Notes: generated by a model not told the origin, from the letters alone. A stretch of DNA of 64,000 nucleotides from JAYZDF01 sp036337945 (GCA_036337945.1 JAYZDF010000091.1:1-64000); one strand, 5' to 3'. Counted from the first letter of the stretch, positions 26,675 to 36,497 are shown. Made by a program: numbers and translations.

Positions 26675-27295
26675 ATGGATGCAAACCTAGAGGCACTCCA
26701 CAAAGATCTCACTGCCGCAATTCAGGCAAAAGACCCTGAGAAAATCAACCTAATCCGTGGCAAGATCGGTGACCAGTTTCCGGCCACTTCAGCCGGTGCA
26801 GAAGCAAATTTTAGATTGGGCATTAGCTTGCTTATGGCGGGGCAATCGGTTGAGCAGGCAGTAGAGCGCTTGCGTAAAGCCGCGAAAGCAAAACAAGCAA
26901 CATGGACAGCTCAAGCAAGGTTGTCCTTAGGTTTGGTTCTCAAGGCGCAAGGTAAAGAGCAGCAAGCTTTGTTCGAATTGCGAAAAGTGGCCGGCGGAAA
27001 AACGCAGGACTTGGCCGCAGCACAGGCCTACGGGTTCATGCTCATTATCCTCGAAGACACCGGAAAAAAAGAGGAAGCTCAGAGAACCAGAAAACAATAC
27101 CACGCTTTGCTCACCCAATTAGTGAATGATGATGACAATGAAGTTTCATGTCTCTCGCATTTCATGTTCGGAATGGACTTGAAGTTTAGTGGAGATAGGC
27201 AAGAGGCGAAAAAGCATCTTGAAGCGGCAAAATCTAAAGATGGCTTAAAGCCCGAACAAGCGATTCAGGTAGAGCAAGCACTGGCGAAACTCTAG
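26675..27295 (+). CDS. TPR-like helical repeat protein
   Basis: Soluble protein of about 206 residues with no signal peptide. Several TPR-like helix pairs can be read: AGAEANFRLGISLLMAG, AQARLSLGLVLKAQGKEQQALFEL (split at LVL) and MFGMDLKFSGDRQEAKKHLEAA, each with the small-residue/Gly-A pattern of the repeat. Start at ATG 26675 is preceded closely by GAGG; a GTG at 26660 is an alternative. A protein-protein interaction role is likely; partner unknown. It diverges from the TIG protein and converges on the FG-GAP lipoprotein with an 11-base gap. Confidence 0.75.
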   Translation: MDANLEALHKDLTAAIQAKDPEKINLIRGKIGDQFPATSAGAEANFRLGISLLMAGQSVEQAVERLRKAAKAKQATWTAQARLSLGLVLKAQGKEQQALFELRKVAGGKTQDLAAAQAYGFMLIILEDTGKKEEAQRTRKQYHALLTQLVNDDDNEVSCLSHFMFGMDLKFSGDRQEAKKHLEAAKSKDGLKPEQAIQVEQALAKL

Positions 27296-27306
27296 AAAAG
27301 AGCTAC

Positions 27307-29349
27307 TTAGTCTCGCTCAAATTTTATGATGCTTAGACTGTTTTTATCCGGGTCTATAACAGCTGCTCTAGAACCATCTTCTTCAGAGAAAAAAGCAAGT
27401 TCACTTGCTCTTATCGTCGATAATTTCAGTGTTGGACCACGCCCAAATTTATGTCGTTCGGTCATGAATTGAATGTAGATATTGCCCTCTGTTCTATGAA
27501 GATTTATTGCGTCGGGTCTTCCATCGCCATTTAGATCTGCCACTGCAAGATCTTGCTGGTAGCTATTGAGGCTTCGAGTTCCAAGTGGAACGCTCGGAGG
27601 ACCGATATCAACGCCACAAGAGCTGAGTACCGGGCTTCCACAATTTCGGCATCCTGGCAGATACCGAAGCTCTGAGTAAGCAGCACCGACTGTTATTCCG
27701 CCGACGAAAGCAACATCTGGAAATTCGTCTCCGTTGAAATCTTCAATTGCTAAGGGTGACACTTGTCCAAGTGTCGCTGTTTGGTTAAATGGTTCGATAA
27801 ATTCAACGTTGCGGCCGATTTGTTGCCCACAAAATCCACCTACAGAGTCTGTCATCGTTGTCACTATATCGATGACTTGGTCTTGGTTTAGGTCCGCGAA
27901 TCCTAGCTGACGAAACCCTCCGGTATTTGGTATTCGTAATCTTTGAGCGGTACGAAATTGCTCATTATTCTCGTTCATGATGATAGCGAGTTCATTGTCT
28001 GGTGACTCAAGTGTCCCCCCGCGACAGACCCCGCTGCTAAAAGGTGCAGCGCAACGAACCATGCCTAGGTCGTCGTCTCCATCGTTATCAATATCGTAGG
28101 CGGATATAGCAATGGCTGACCATGACATTTGAGTCGAGGTCACAGTCATAGAGAAATTATTCGCGCTGGGCGCGACTCCATTGTGTGCATACCGGTATAA
28201 ATGAGGTTCTGGAGAACGGCCACGTCGATTGGCTGTGACTAAGATACTTTTCGGTTGATCTCGTGAGATTTGCGCCATGGTCATTGCGGTTGCTACACCC
28301 GGTTGTTCGGGGCCCACGTGAACAAGTTCGTTTTGGTTAGAGAGTCCTCGATAGATGATCACGATTCGGTGATTCACATCTCCCACCGCAGTGATTAAGT
28401 CGTGACTCCCATTATTGTCGAGGTCAGCCGCGATCAGAGGGTGATAGTTAGGATAGCCGCTGAGTGTGGTCAGTGAGGGCCCTAGGTCGATTCCGAACTG
28501 GGCGAGACTGATTGTATTTATACTAGCTTTGACCGTAGGAACTGAAGACGAGAAAAAGTTAATAGGTCCTCCAGAAAATCCGGGCGCATTGGCTTGAACC
28601 TCGATCAGCCCGTCGTCCGTGAACGAAGCATCGATTCCGGCCGTGATGAACGCGCGCGCTACACCGTTTTCGTCGGACTCAACCAAAAACTCTTTCTTCC
28701 CGTTGTCGAAAAAAGCGTTGCCGCGAACGATGCGGAAATGAACAGGAGAGTCTGTAACGTCTTGCTGGATATCATCGAGAAGTTGCACGTCAAATGACTT
28801 CGCTGCGCGCTCGCCGTCTGCGATTTCCAGGGGTTCAAGTCTAGGGTAGCTTTCGCTTGTTTGTTTGACTCGCATCGTTGAACCGACCGATTGAAGAAGC
28901 GATAGCCGGATTGTGGGGTCACTGACTAATGTCGTAATTTCTACTGTTCGGCAGGCATAGCCGAGTAAGGTAGCGAAAGACCGATTTTCTTGAATGCCGT
29001 TTCGCCAACCTTCGAACACGAATATGTAGCGACCTGTTTCCAGATTAGGGACTTCCCAGTCGACATTATCAATCGCAGCTGAGAGTTGATAGAGGGCGGA
29101 CTGACCGGTACGGATAGCGGCATCTCCTGCCCGCCGGCCCCTGGGATCGAAAGCGGTGCAGTCCAGGCTGTTATCTTGCCCATCGAAGACGAATAACTTG
29201 ATCTCTGTGACTTTGTCTCGAAGGGTTAACGATTCTAACTGAAACCCTAGATTTACCGTAGGCTGGCAACTTGCAAGGGTAAATACTGTAATGTAGGGGA
29301 TAAGTTTGACTGGCAGACGGTATAATAGTGAATCGGAACGTGAATACAT
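27307..29349 (-). CDS. FG-GAP/VCBS-repeat lipoprotein
   Basis: 680 residues from ATG 29349, with a lipoprotein signal ending FTLASC. The first ~270 residues are beta-rich, including a VHFRIVRGNAFFDNG-type Ig-like domain. The C-terminal ~380 residues contain five calcium-loop FG-GAP-type repeats: DLDNNGSHD, DIDNDGDDD, DLNQDQVID, DFNGDEFPD and DLNGDGRPD, spaced as in an integrin-like beta-propeller. Predicted to sit on the outer membrane or cell surface and bind calcium; ligand unknown. Its start faces that of the ASH-vWA gene across 267 bases. Confidence 0.85.
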   Translation of the reverse strand: MYSRSDSLLYRLPVKLIPYITVFTLASCQPTVNLGFQLESLTLRDKVTEIKLFVFDGQDNSLDCTAFDPRGRRAGDAAIRTGQSALYQLSAAIDNVDWEVPNLETGRYIFVFEGWRNGIQENRSFATLLGYACRTVEITTLVSDPTIRLSLLQSVGSTMRVKQTSESYPRLEPLEIADGERAAKSFDVQLLDDIQQDVTDSPVHFRIVRGNAFFDNGKKEFLVESDENGVARAFITAGIDASFTDDGLIEVQANAPGFSGGPINFFSSSVPTVKASINTISLAQFGIDLGPSLTTLSGYPNYHPLIAADLDNNGSHDLITAVGDVNHRIVIIYRGLSNQNELVHVGPEQPGVATAMTMAQISRDQPKSILVTANRRGRSPEPHLYRYAHNGVAPSANNFSMTVTSTQMSWSAIAISAYDIDNDGDDDLGMVRCAAPFSSGVCRGGTLESPDNELAIIMNENNEQFRTAQRLRIPNTGGFRQLGFADLNQDQVIDIVTTMTDSVGGFCGQQIGRNVEFIEPFNQTATLGQVSPLAIEDFNGDEFPDVAFVGGITVGAAYSELRYLPGCRNCGSPVLSSCGVDIGPPSVPLGTRSLNSYQQDLAVADLNGDGRPDAINLHRTEGNIYIQFMTERHKFGRGPTLKLSTIRASELAFFSEEDGSRAAVIDPDKNSLSIIKFERD

Positions 29350-29510
29350 CTTCTCTACTCAGCTCCTCACAAATAACTGAAAACACGACAAAATGCTTGT
29401 TGGAATGGCATTTTTTCGCGGGTCCGGTGATCCGCATCCGTAAAGGTGTCGATAGGCCAATTGGCTATACTTCCCCACACTGCCGACCAAGGGTGAATTG
29501 GTAACGGGTT

Positions 29511-29528
29511 CCAGCGGGTGATCGCTGG
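29511..29528. other. GC-rich hairpin in a 267-base gap
   Basis: CCAGCG / CGCTGG with loop GGTGAT, lying in the gap between the divergent FG-GAP and ASH-vWA genes, about 90 bases before the latter. No adjoining T-run; role unknown. I see nothing else in the gap. Confidence 0.3.
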
Positions 29529-29616
29529 CCTCTTTGCCATCATATAACCGTGTGGATCGGCATGAGGGTGTGCCTTTCTACACAGCTCTATTTGTAGGGT
29601 TAGAAGGGACTGACTT

Positions 29617-32600
29617 ATGTTTTTGAATGCGAACGTCAAGAGTTTTGGGGCCATGGCCATTGCGGGCCTTGTGGCCAGTGCTTCCGCATGCTCGTGCGAA
29701 GATACTGCACCAGTGCTGTCGAGACTTTCAGCGGAAATTGAGCTCACGCCTGAGACGCTTGATTTTGGGGATGTGCCGGTGGGTGCTCGCTCACAAAAGG
29801 CGGTCAACGTCACGAATCCTGGTTCCGACAAGCTGTCAATTTGCGTCTCCATTCCTTCAGAGAGCGTCGTTGATGCGTGTACCCAAATTTACGAACTTCA
29901 GCCCGCCGAAGCACCATTTGCATTGGTCTTTGAGACTTTCAGTGAAACTGGAAAGTGGTCGGTCGAGCCTGCAGAGAGTCGCGAGTTTATAGTCACCTTC
30001 TCACCTGTGATGGAGGGCGACGTTTCTGCGACTATCGTACTTTATAATAACTCGACGAATCTCCCTGAAGCTACGATTCAAGTACTCGGAAATGGTGTCC
30101 CTCCTGAATTAGAATTATCGGGCACGTCATTCGATTTTGGTGAAGTCACAGTATCGAAGCGAAAAGAGCTCGCCCTGACTCTTACCAACCCAACCGTTTT
30201 CGACCAACCCTTTAGCATCGACCCTGTTGAGCAAGCCTCTATCATCTTTGGATACCGTCTTGGCATGAACGATACTCCGCACGACCAGCCATTGACCGGC
30301 GTTGTTCCAGCAAATGGCAGTATCGAGGTTCAAATTTGGTATCAGCCTCCTGAAGAAGGCAGTCATGAGAAAACCACAACGCTGAAGTACTGCGAAAACT
30401 GTCTCGAAACTTTGACGCTCAAAGGTGTAGGTGTGAAACCCGTTTTTGCAATTACGCCGAGTTCTATCGATTTTGGTGATTTAGATGAAGGCCAACTCGC
30501 AGAAGATACCTTTCGAGTGCAGAACATTGGTAATTACAATGTGACGGTGAGCGCGATTGGTCTCGAAGCGGGGACTTCACAAGAATTCACGGCTACGCCT
30601 GACTCTGTCATGCTGCCTCACGTTTTAGCTCCGTCTGAAGAAATGGTCGTCAATGTGTCTTACACCGGCGTGACACCAGGCGAAGATCTGGGTCGAGTGC
30701 AAGTAGATACAGACGCATGGGATGATCCAATGACTCCTGTCTCGGAATCGGTGGGCTACGTCGACCTTTCTGCTCGCTCGGTAGGACCAGATATCAATCC
30801 GCTTCCAGCTTCCGTTCAATTCGGTACCGTTCAAATCAGTGGCACGCCAAAATCAATGACTTTGCTTATTGAAAACGTTGGCAACGCAGATTTGAACGTC
30901 TCAGATATTCAGCTCGATACCATGTCCACGGAAATCACGATCGCGAACTCTCCTGGTCTGCCTGCAGTGATTGCTCCTGGCGCTTCTGAACAGATTACTT
31001 TGGTCTATGCGCCGATTGACGCGGGAATGGACATGGGAACTTTGGTCATTACCTCTGACGACCGTGATGAGGGGATTTTAAATATTCCGGTAGCAGGTAT
31101 AGGCGGAGTTCCAACCACTTGTGCAGTCTCTGTCGCGCCTAGCCAACTGACATTTGGTTTGGTGGAACGTGGTTCTCGAGTCGTTTTGCCAGTAGAAATT
31201 CGTAACAGTGGCGCAATGCCTTGTAACCTAAGTAGCATCATGCTCAACGGTGCGCCGGAATTCGTGATCGAATCTGGAGAGATGACGACTGGAGCGATTA
31301 ATCCTGGTCAGGCTCACCAAGTTGTCGTTGCTTACCAGCCGATGGATTACGGACAGCACGCGACATTGCTTGAGTTCAGTTCTGACGACCCAAGTCAGAT
31401 GATGCTTTCTGTTCCGATTAATGGAACCAGTGCTCCTACCGACATCCGCGTGATTCCATCGCAACTCGACTTCAATGTAGTTCCTGTTGGTACCGCATCT
31501 CGACCTTGTCGCTCACCAGAAAGAACAGTCACGGTCTACAACACGGGTAGTAATCGGGTGACGGTAACTGATGTATCTTTAGACTTGTCTACTTCCCCAG
31601 AATTCGAGCTTCAGCCGTTTACGGTTCCTACCAACATTCGAGCCGGCGAATCGGTTTCTATCGGTATGCGGTACAAACCAGTCGATATCGGAACTGATAC
31701 TGGGGTTCTTTTTATTACAGTAGACCTTGGTTCTCAGACTCAACGCATCGCGGTACCGCTTTCTGGCGATGGTCAATTGAACCCGACTGTGACAGACACC
31801 TTCCAGCAGTTGGCGAATCCAAAAGCTGATGTCCTTTTTGTCGTAGATAATTCTTGTTCTATGCGTGAGGAGCAAAATAGTCTCGGTAGCAACCTTGGTT
31901 CATTTTTGACCTTCGCCACTCAGCAAGGCATTGATTTCCAAATCGGCGTGACCACTACCGATGTAGATAGCAACGGTGAGGCTGGCCGGTTTGTTGAAGA
32001 AGGTCCGCAAAACGTTCGAATCATTACTCCGAATACCCCGAACGGCTCGGCCGCATTTAGCTCAAACGTAAATCTTGGAACCTCAGGCTCCGCAGATGAG
32101 CAAGGACTAGAAGCTGCTTACCTTGCACTCAAAGACCCACTAATAAATACGTGGAATGCTGGATTCCTTCGCACCGATGCGGCGCTGGCTGTTATTGCTG
32201 TTTCGGACGAGCCCGACCATTCAAGCCGAACAGTAAACTTCTACGAGAACTTCTTAAGGAACATTAAGGGATTTCAAAACAGCGGCATGTTCTCATTTAG
32301 CGCGATTGTGGGTACCCAAGCTGGCGGCTGCAATGGTCCCGGCGGCGATGCGCAATATGCACCTCGTTATATTCAGGTTGCGCAAAATACGGGCGGAGTC
32401 GTCGAATCGATTTGTAATGCCAACTGGGGACAAACGCTGGCGAATATCGGTCTCAATAGTTTTGGTCTGAAGAGACAGTTCGTGCTTTCGTCTGCGCCGG
32501 TTGCGAGTACCATCTCCGTGGACGTCAATGGGACAACGATTCCAAGCGTTACGCCAGGAGGAGCCACGCGTTGGACCTACGATACCGGTACCAACAGTAT

Positions 32601-32673
32601 TATTTTCCAAACAGGATCGGTTCCTGAAGCGGGCGCGACTATCTCCATTACCTACAGCGTCCAGTGTCTATAA
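29617..32673 (+). CDS. large ASH-repeat, vWA-like surface lipoprotein
   Basis: 1018 residues, Shine-Dalgarno AGAAGGGA just before ATG 29617. Signal with cysteines at 25 and 27 (SASACSC), so probably lipidated. Six ASH-type repeats follow, opening TPETLDFGDVPVG (~44), SGTSFDFGEVTVS, TPSSIDFGDLDEG, LPASVQFGTVQIS, APSQLTFGLVERG and IPSQLDFNVVPVG. From about residue 725 a vWA-like domain begins with DVLFVVDNSCSM, the MIDAS DxSxS, then IGVTTTDVD and LAVIAVSDEPDHS. The tail is another beta domain. The design suits an adhesive surface stalk with a metal-dependent binding head. Target unknown. Confidence 0.88.
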   Translation: MFLNANVKSFGAMAIAGLVASASACSCEDTAPVLSRLSAEIELTPETLDFGDVPVGARSQKAVNVTNPGSDKLSICVSIPSESVVDACTQIYELQPAEAPFALVFETFSETGKWSVEPAESREFIVTFSPVMEGDVSATIVLYNNSTNLPEATIQVLGNGVPPELELSGTSFDFGEVTVSKRKELALTLTNPTVFDQPFSIDPVEQASIIFGYRLGMNDTPHDQPLTGVVPANGSIEVQIWYQPPEEGSHEKTTTLKYCENCLETLTLKGVGVKPVFAITPSSIDFGDLDEGQLAEDTFRVQNIGNYNVTVSAIGLEAGTSQEFTATPDSVMLPHVLAPSEEMVVNVSYTGVTPGEDLGRVQVDTDAWDDPMTPVSESVGYVDLSARSVGPDINPLPASVQFGTVQISGTPKSMTLLIENVGNADLNVSDIQLDTMSTEITIANSPGLPAVIAPGASEQITLVYAPIDAGMDMGTLVITSDDRDEGILNIPVAGIGGVPTTCAVSVAPSQLTFGLVERGSRVVLPVEIRNSGAMPCNLSSIMLNGAPEFVIESGEMTTGAINPGQAHQVVVAYQPMDYGQHATLLEFSSDDPSQMMLSVPINGTSAPTDIRVIPSQLDFNVVPVGTASRPCRSPERTVTVYNTGSNRVTVTDVSLDLSTSPEFELQPFTVPTNIRAGESVSIGMRYKPVDIGTDTGVLFITVDLGSQTQRIAVPLSGDGQLNPTVTDTFQQLANPKADVLFVVDNSCSMREEQNSLGSNLGSFLTFATQQGIDFQIGVTTTDVDSNGEAGRFVEEGPQNVRIITPNTPNGSAAFSSNVNLGTSGSADEQGLEAAYLALKDPLINTWNAGFLRTDAALAVIAVSDEPDHSSRTVNFYENFLRNIKGFQNSGMFSFSAIVGTQAGGCNGPGGDAQYAPRYIQVAQNTGGVVESICNANWGQTLANIGLNSFGLKRQFVLSSAPVASTISVDVNGTTIPSVTPGGATRWTYDTGTNSIIFQTGSVPEAGATISITYSVQCL

Positions 32674-32675
32674 TC

Positions 32676-32698
32676 GCGCTCATCAGCGCTGTCTTTTG
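32676..32698 (+). terminator. possible weak terminator after the ASH-vWA gene
   Basis: GCGCT (32676-32680) and AGCGC (32685-32689) form a 5-bp stem with loop CATC, followed by TGTCTTTT. It lies just after the stop of the large surface protein. Short stem, so only a weak call. Confidence 0.25.
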
Positions 32699-32917
32699 CG
32701 ACACGTAACCCTTCGAGAGTCTGGAAAATTATCGAAAAGAGCCAGTTGGGTTTGAGCCCGATTCTCCAGCTGTGAATGACCCCCGTCGTTTCGTGGGAGA
32801 ATCTGCGTATTTAAAGCGAGTGTTTGAGGACAGATTTCATTCCCACATTATTTGCAGTCCTTAGACTAGGTTTCATAAACCTGCGGCTTTATGCCTCATT
32901 TTGGTCGTATTTTCAGC

Positions 32918-33169
32918 TCACTGATTAGATAAGGCTGCGAGCACTGCGACGCTGCCAATCATAGCAGTCATGAAGAAAAAGAGTGGCGCTTTGGGGTGTT
33001 TCAAATTGACTGTCCAGCCGATACCCCAAGATTTCGGAGGAAAGAGGGGGGCGTTCTTATTCCAGATTCTGCTTAGAACATTCGTTTTCGATGGACGACG
33101 AAAGTCATACGGCATGCCCAGAAAGATTCCCTGGATGTCTGCTTCGAATTCATTCTCGTTTTTATCCAT
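32918..33169 (-). CDS. DUF5808-like small membrane protein
   Basis: 83 residues from ATG 33169. After an acidic N terminus, APLFPPKSWGIGWTVNLKHP matches the DUF5808 pattern of a Pro-x-x-x-G-x-G-W-T-x-N-x-x-x-P core, here preceded by a second GIFLGMPYDFRRPS block. The C terminus is one hydrophobic segment (FFFMTAMIGSVAVLAAL). Function of the domain is not established. It lies between the ASH-vWA gene (converging, 244 bases away) and boxB (same strand, 219 bases) and shows no sign of belonging to the box operon. Confidence 0.75.
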   Translation of the reverse strand: MDKNENEFEADIQGIFLGMPYDFRRPSKTNVLSRIWNKNAPLFPPKSWGIGWTVNLKHPKAPLFFFMTAMIGSVAVLAALSNQ

Positions 33170-33342
33170 CTTTGCTTTCCCTCGTGTTTACTGAGAATTG
33201 GCTCGGTATCGGTGAGCTTTTATATCTTATTACAGAGCTTGCTAAACGCAAGTGACGTCGCATCAACCGATTCGAGAATAAATGAGCTTTCGATTGTTGT
33301 AACCAAAAATGGGTCGGGAGAGGAGGGGTAGAGATGATGGAT

Positions 33343-33370
33343 GTGCTGCCACGCTGAAGCGGAGCAGCAC
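33343..33370 (-). terminator. hairpin downstream of boxB
   Basis: A perfect 7-bp arm pair GTGCTGC / GCAGCAC (33343-33349 and 33364-33370) encloses an inner CGC/GCG stem with a TGAA loop. It begins 18 bases after the boxB stop in the direction of transcription. On the minus strand no U-run follows; on the plus strand CCTTTTT follows closely. It could be a factor-assisted terminator or an mRNA 3'-stabilising structure for boxCB. Confidence 0.4.
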
Positions 33371-33388
33371 TGAAACCTTTTTGGAAGT

Positions 33389-34804
33389 CTAGATACGAAC
33401 GTATTCGTAATCTACTGGTCGGCCTTTGATACCAGCTCTGGGTGGCGCAATCCAGTTTGCGAATTTGCCGGGCTCTGTGACTTGGACCTGAATTGATTGC
33501 ATATAATCGAGGTCTTCTTGGCCTAGCAGCCAACCGCCTTTCTTTTGTTCCCAAGTCGCTTCGTCGATCATCTTTCCGTGCGTGTCGAAATGGTGGTCGG
33601 CATAGACCCCGACTTGCCGGTAGAACTTCCGATCTGGCAGTTTGAATTCGTAGTCGATGCCCTCTTTTTTGAGGATTTTGTTCCACCGAGCAACCGCTCG
33701 TTCATCATCGTCTCTGAATTCTTCCCGCAAAACTTCATTCAGTGCGTTTCTCATAGGAACTTCTTCATTCACAAGTTTCCCGTCTTTCACGGTTTGAATG
33801 GTGAGAGCACTATCCATCGCGAGATGTTCGTCGTACTTCTTCATCTCATAAGCCCGCCCTTTCACGCCGCTGGCGAAGTAACTGGCTGCGTTGGATGAGA
33901 TCTCACTGCCGAACAAGTCAGCGCTGAGTGCGTACCACTGGTTGATTCCGCGTTGAATCATATCGAGTGGAATGCCACCTTGGGCTCGCGCATCCTCATT
34001 TTTATCTTGTTTCATGAGTTCTGCGCTTCGCTGAACAATGCGAGCGATACCAGTTTCGCCCACGAACATATGATGTGCCTCTTCGGTCAGCATGAATTTG
34101 CAGGTTCGTGCTAGTGGGTCGAATCCAGACTCTGCCAGCGATAGCAATTGATACTTCCCGTCACGGTCAGTGAACATCGTGAACAAAAAGAACTGTAGCC
34201 AGTCCGGCATGGGCTCGTTGAAAGCCCCCAGGATGCGTGGTTTGTCTTCGTCACCACTGCGGCGTTGAAGCATCTCGTCGGCTTCTTCTCGTCCGTCTCG
34301 GCCGAAGTACGTGTGAAGGAGATACACCATTGCCCACATGTGGCGCCCTTCTTCGACGTTGACCTGGAAAAGATTACGCATGTCGTACAAGCTTGGTGCA
34401 GTTGCTCCAAGCAGACGCTGCTGCTCCACGGACGCAGGTTCTGTATCCCCCTGCGTGACGATGAGGTTTCTAAGCATGTTTCGGTATTCGCCGGGAACCT
34501 GTTGCCAAGCGAGTTCGTCCGCATGATCACCAAATCCGATTTTGCGTTCGGGCACGGCGTCGGCGAGAAAGATTCCCCAGCGGTAGTCGGGCATCTTGAC
34601 GTAATCGAAGTTCGCCCAGCCGTCTCGATCAACGCTAATCGCGGTGCGCAGAAATACATTGTTTTCTTGAAAGCCTTCGGGCCCCATCTCTTTCCACCAC
34701 TCAATGTAGTTAGGAAGCCACTTTTCCAAAGCGCGTTGTAAGCGACGGTCATCTGATAGACCGACGTTATTGGGAATTTTTTCGTTGCTTAATACAGTCG
34801 TCAT
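33389..34804 (-). CDS. boxB: benzoyl-CoA 2,3-epoxidase oxygenase subunit
   Basis: Diiron oxygenase that epoxidises benzoyl-CoA in the aerobic box pathway. 471 residues from ATG 34804, close to known BoxB proteins. The four-helix diiron ligand motifs are visible: VEEGRHMWAMVY (E..H) and LTEEAHHMFVGETG (E..H) with preceding Glu in the VTQGDTEPASVEQQ region. The C-terminal region ends WIAPPRAGIKGRPVDYEYVRI, a strongly conserved BoxB end. It lies 31 bases downstream of boxC in one transcription unit. Its reductase partner BoxA is not in the window, so another electron donor gene must lie elsewhere. Confidence 0.93.
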   Translation of the reverse strand: MTTVLSNEKIPNNVGLSDDRRLQRALEKWLPNYIEWWKEMGPEGFQENNVFLRTAISVDRDGWANFDYVKMPDYRWGIFLADAVPERKIGFGDHADELAWQQVPGEYRNMLRNLIVTQGDTEPASVEQQRLLGATAPSLYDMRNLFQVNVEEGRHMWAMVYLLHTYFGRDGREEADEMLQRRSGDEDKPRILGAFNEPMPDWLQFFLFTMFTDRDGKYQLLSLAESGFDPLARTCKFMLTEEAHHMFVGETGIARIVQRSAELMKQDKNEDARAQGGIPLDMIQRGINQWYALSADLFGSEISSNAASYFASGVKGRAYEMKKYDEHLAMDSALTIQTVKDGKLVNEEVPMRNALNEVLREEFRDDDERAVARWNKILKKEGIDYEFKLPDRKFYRQVGVYADHHFDTHGKMIDEATWEQKKGGWLLGQEDLDYMQSIQVQVTEPGKFANWIAPPRAGIKGRPVDYEYVRI

Positions 34805-34835
34805 TCTTTTCTTCCTTTCATCATCATCTGGTGGA

Positions 34836-36497
34836 CTAGGTCCGCATCATATTAAATTCGGGGCGCGTTTGCTTCCCGTAAAGTGTTAAGGCTCCCTTTG
34901 GCCCTACAGCGTTTGGCCGTTGGAATATCCAGTTTTGCCATGCAGAGAGGCGTCCGAAGATTTTCGTCTCCATTGTTTCTGGACCTGCAAACCGAAGGTT
35001 TGCTTCCATACCGGTCAGGGCGTCGGGGGAAAAATTGACTCTCTCTTCCACGGCGATCCTGATCTCGTCTTCCCAGTCGATATCATCGGGCGCGTATGTG
35101 ACGAGCCCAAGGTCGTCGGCCGTCTCTGTATCGATGAGTCCGCCCTCTGCAAGAACATCTTCCACCTGAGATGGGTTGGATAAGAAACGCGTTTCAAGTC
35201 GTGTCAAACCATTGCTCATAGGTAAGTGCTTATTATTCAAGGCGGAAACCGCTACATGAACAGGGTTATCAGGATCATCGAGCATAAAAATTCGATCGGC
35301 TGCTAGGGCGAGTTCAAGTAGTGAGCCGGCAAAGCATGAACCTGGCTCGACATAAGCGAATATGGACTTAGCCATGAGGTCGAGGCGCTTGAGTACACGC
35401 TTCATGTGATGAAGAATTTCTCTCGCTAACCAATCATTTTGCGCAGCGAGCAAACCTTGATCTGCGGCAAGTACTTTATCCAGGTCGCCACTCGTTCGAA
35501 GGTTGATCAGGCCAATGTGAGGTTCTTCGAATCGAAGGCGGAGCAAAACGTCGTCGAGTTCTCTGAATGCTCGAAGCGCCCACGCGTCGGTTCCTGCCGC
35601 CCGAAATCCGGCGCCGTCTTCAGGCTGTGGTTCTTCGGGGCCACGTACAACAATTTCCGCCAAACGCAGGTTTCGATCGATTTTTAGGTCGACGAATTTG
35701 TGAGATATCGAATCTTCTTCATACGTTCCGCCAAGCTCGGTCCATTCGATTCCCGCACCTTCTTTTTCTGGACGGTTTGCCAGTATGTCTGCCACGCGAG
35801 CAGATATTTTATCATTCCACTTAGAGCGAGGAACGAGTTCATCGACAAGGTCCCACTTTAGCGCTCTTTTGCCCTTGATGCCCTCTGCGATCGTGGAAAA
35901 AACATCCGCTCGGTCTCGTCTGACCATTCTTTTATCGACCAGTCGTGTGAGTCCGCCAGTTCCAGGGAGAACCGCAAGCAACGGTGTTTCAGGGAAACTG
36001 ACGGCTGAGTTCCCATCGTCAATCAGCATAATGTGTTCGCATGCCAACGCGAGTTCGTAACCACCGCCGGATGCTGTGCCGTTCAGGGCCGCAACCGTAC
36101 CTATGCCACTGTTTTCTGCAAGGTCTTCGAGATAAAGCCTTGTCTCGTTTGTGTACTTACAGAAATTGACCTTGAAACTATGAGTCGAGGTCCCGAGCAT
36201 ATAAATGTTTGCGCCAGAGCAGAAAACGCGGTCGATGGCACTATCAATGACCAAGCAGCGGACTTCTGGATGTTCGAATCGAATTCTTTGCACGGCATCT
36301 GCAAGTTCAATGTCTACGCCAAGGTCGTAGGAGTTGAGTTTGAGGATGTACTCGTCATCATTGACTGCATGGTCCTGCTGCACATTCATGGAGAGTCGCG
36401 CCACGGGGCCGTCGAAAGTCAGCTTCCAGTGAGTGTACCGATCAGGATGTGTGACCAGTTCGAGTTTAGGAGGCAGTTCGTTGGTTTCTTGAGCCAT
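34836..36497 (-). CDS. boxC: 2,3-epoxybenzoyl-CoA dihydrolase
   Basis: Crotonase-superfamily enzyme that opens epoxybenzoyl-CoA with two waters, releasing formate and 3,4-dehydroadipyl-CoA semialdehyde. 553 residues from ATG 36497, the length of BoxC and about twice a normal enoyl-CoA hydratase. Two crotonase halves are seen: the first with VFCSGANIYMLG, NGTASGGGYELALACEHI and PLLAVLPGTGGLTRLV, the second with EPGSCFAGSLLELALAADRIF. The C terminus (FQRPNAVGPKGALTLYGKQTRPEF, here split) is typical of the family. Leads the boxC-boxB transcription unit, divergent from boxR with 84 bases between starts. Confidence 0.94.
   Translation of the reverse strand: MAQETNELPPKLELVTHPDRYTHWKLTFDGPVARLSMNVQQDHAVNDDEYILKLNSYDLGVDIELADAVQRIRFEHPEVRCLVIDSAIDRVFCSGANIYMLGTSTHSFKVNFCKYTNETRLYLEDLAENSGIGTVAALNGTASGGGYELALACEHIMLIDDGNSAVSFPETPLLAVLPGTGGLTRLVDKRMVRRDRADVFSTIAEGIKGKRALKWDLVDELVPRSKWNDKISARVADILANRPEKEGAGIEWTELGGTYEEDSISHKFVDLKIDRNLRLAEIVVRGPEEPQPEDGAGFRAAGTDAWALRAFRELDDVLLRLRFEEPHIGLINLRTSGDLDKVLAADQGLLAAQNDWLAREILHHMKRVLKRLDLMAKSIFAYVEPGSCFAGSLLELALAADRIFMLDDPDNPVHVAVSALNNKHLPMSNGLTRLETRFLSNPSQVEDVLAEGGLIDTETADDLGLVTYAPDDIDWEDEIRIAVEERVNFSPDALTGMEANLRFAGPETMETKIFGRLSAWQNWIFQRPNAVGPKGALTLYGKQTRPEFNMMRT

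Noticed and set aside
33162..33686. 174-codon open frame across the boxB 3' end on the same strand
   Set aside because: Out of frame with boxB and strongly Arg/Ser-rich; boxB ends in conserved sequence.
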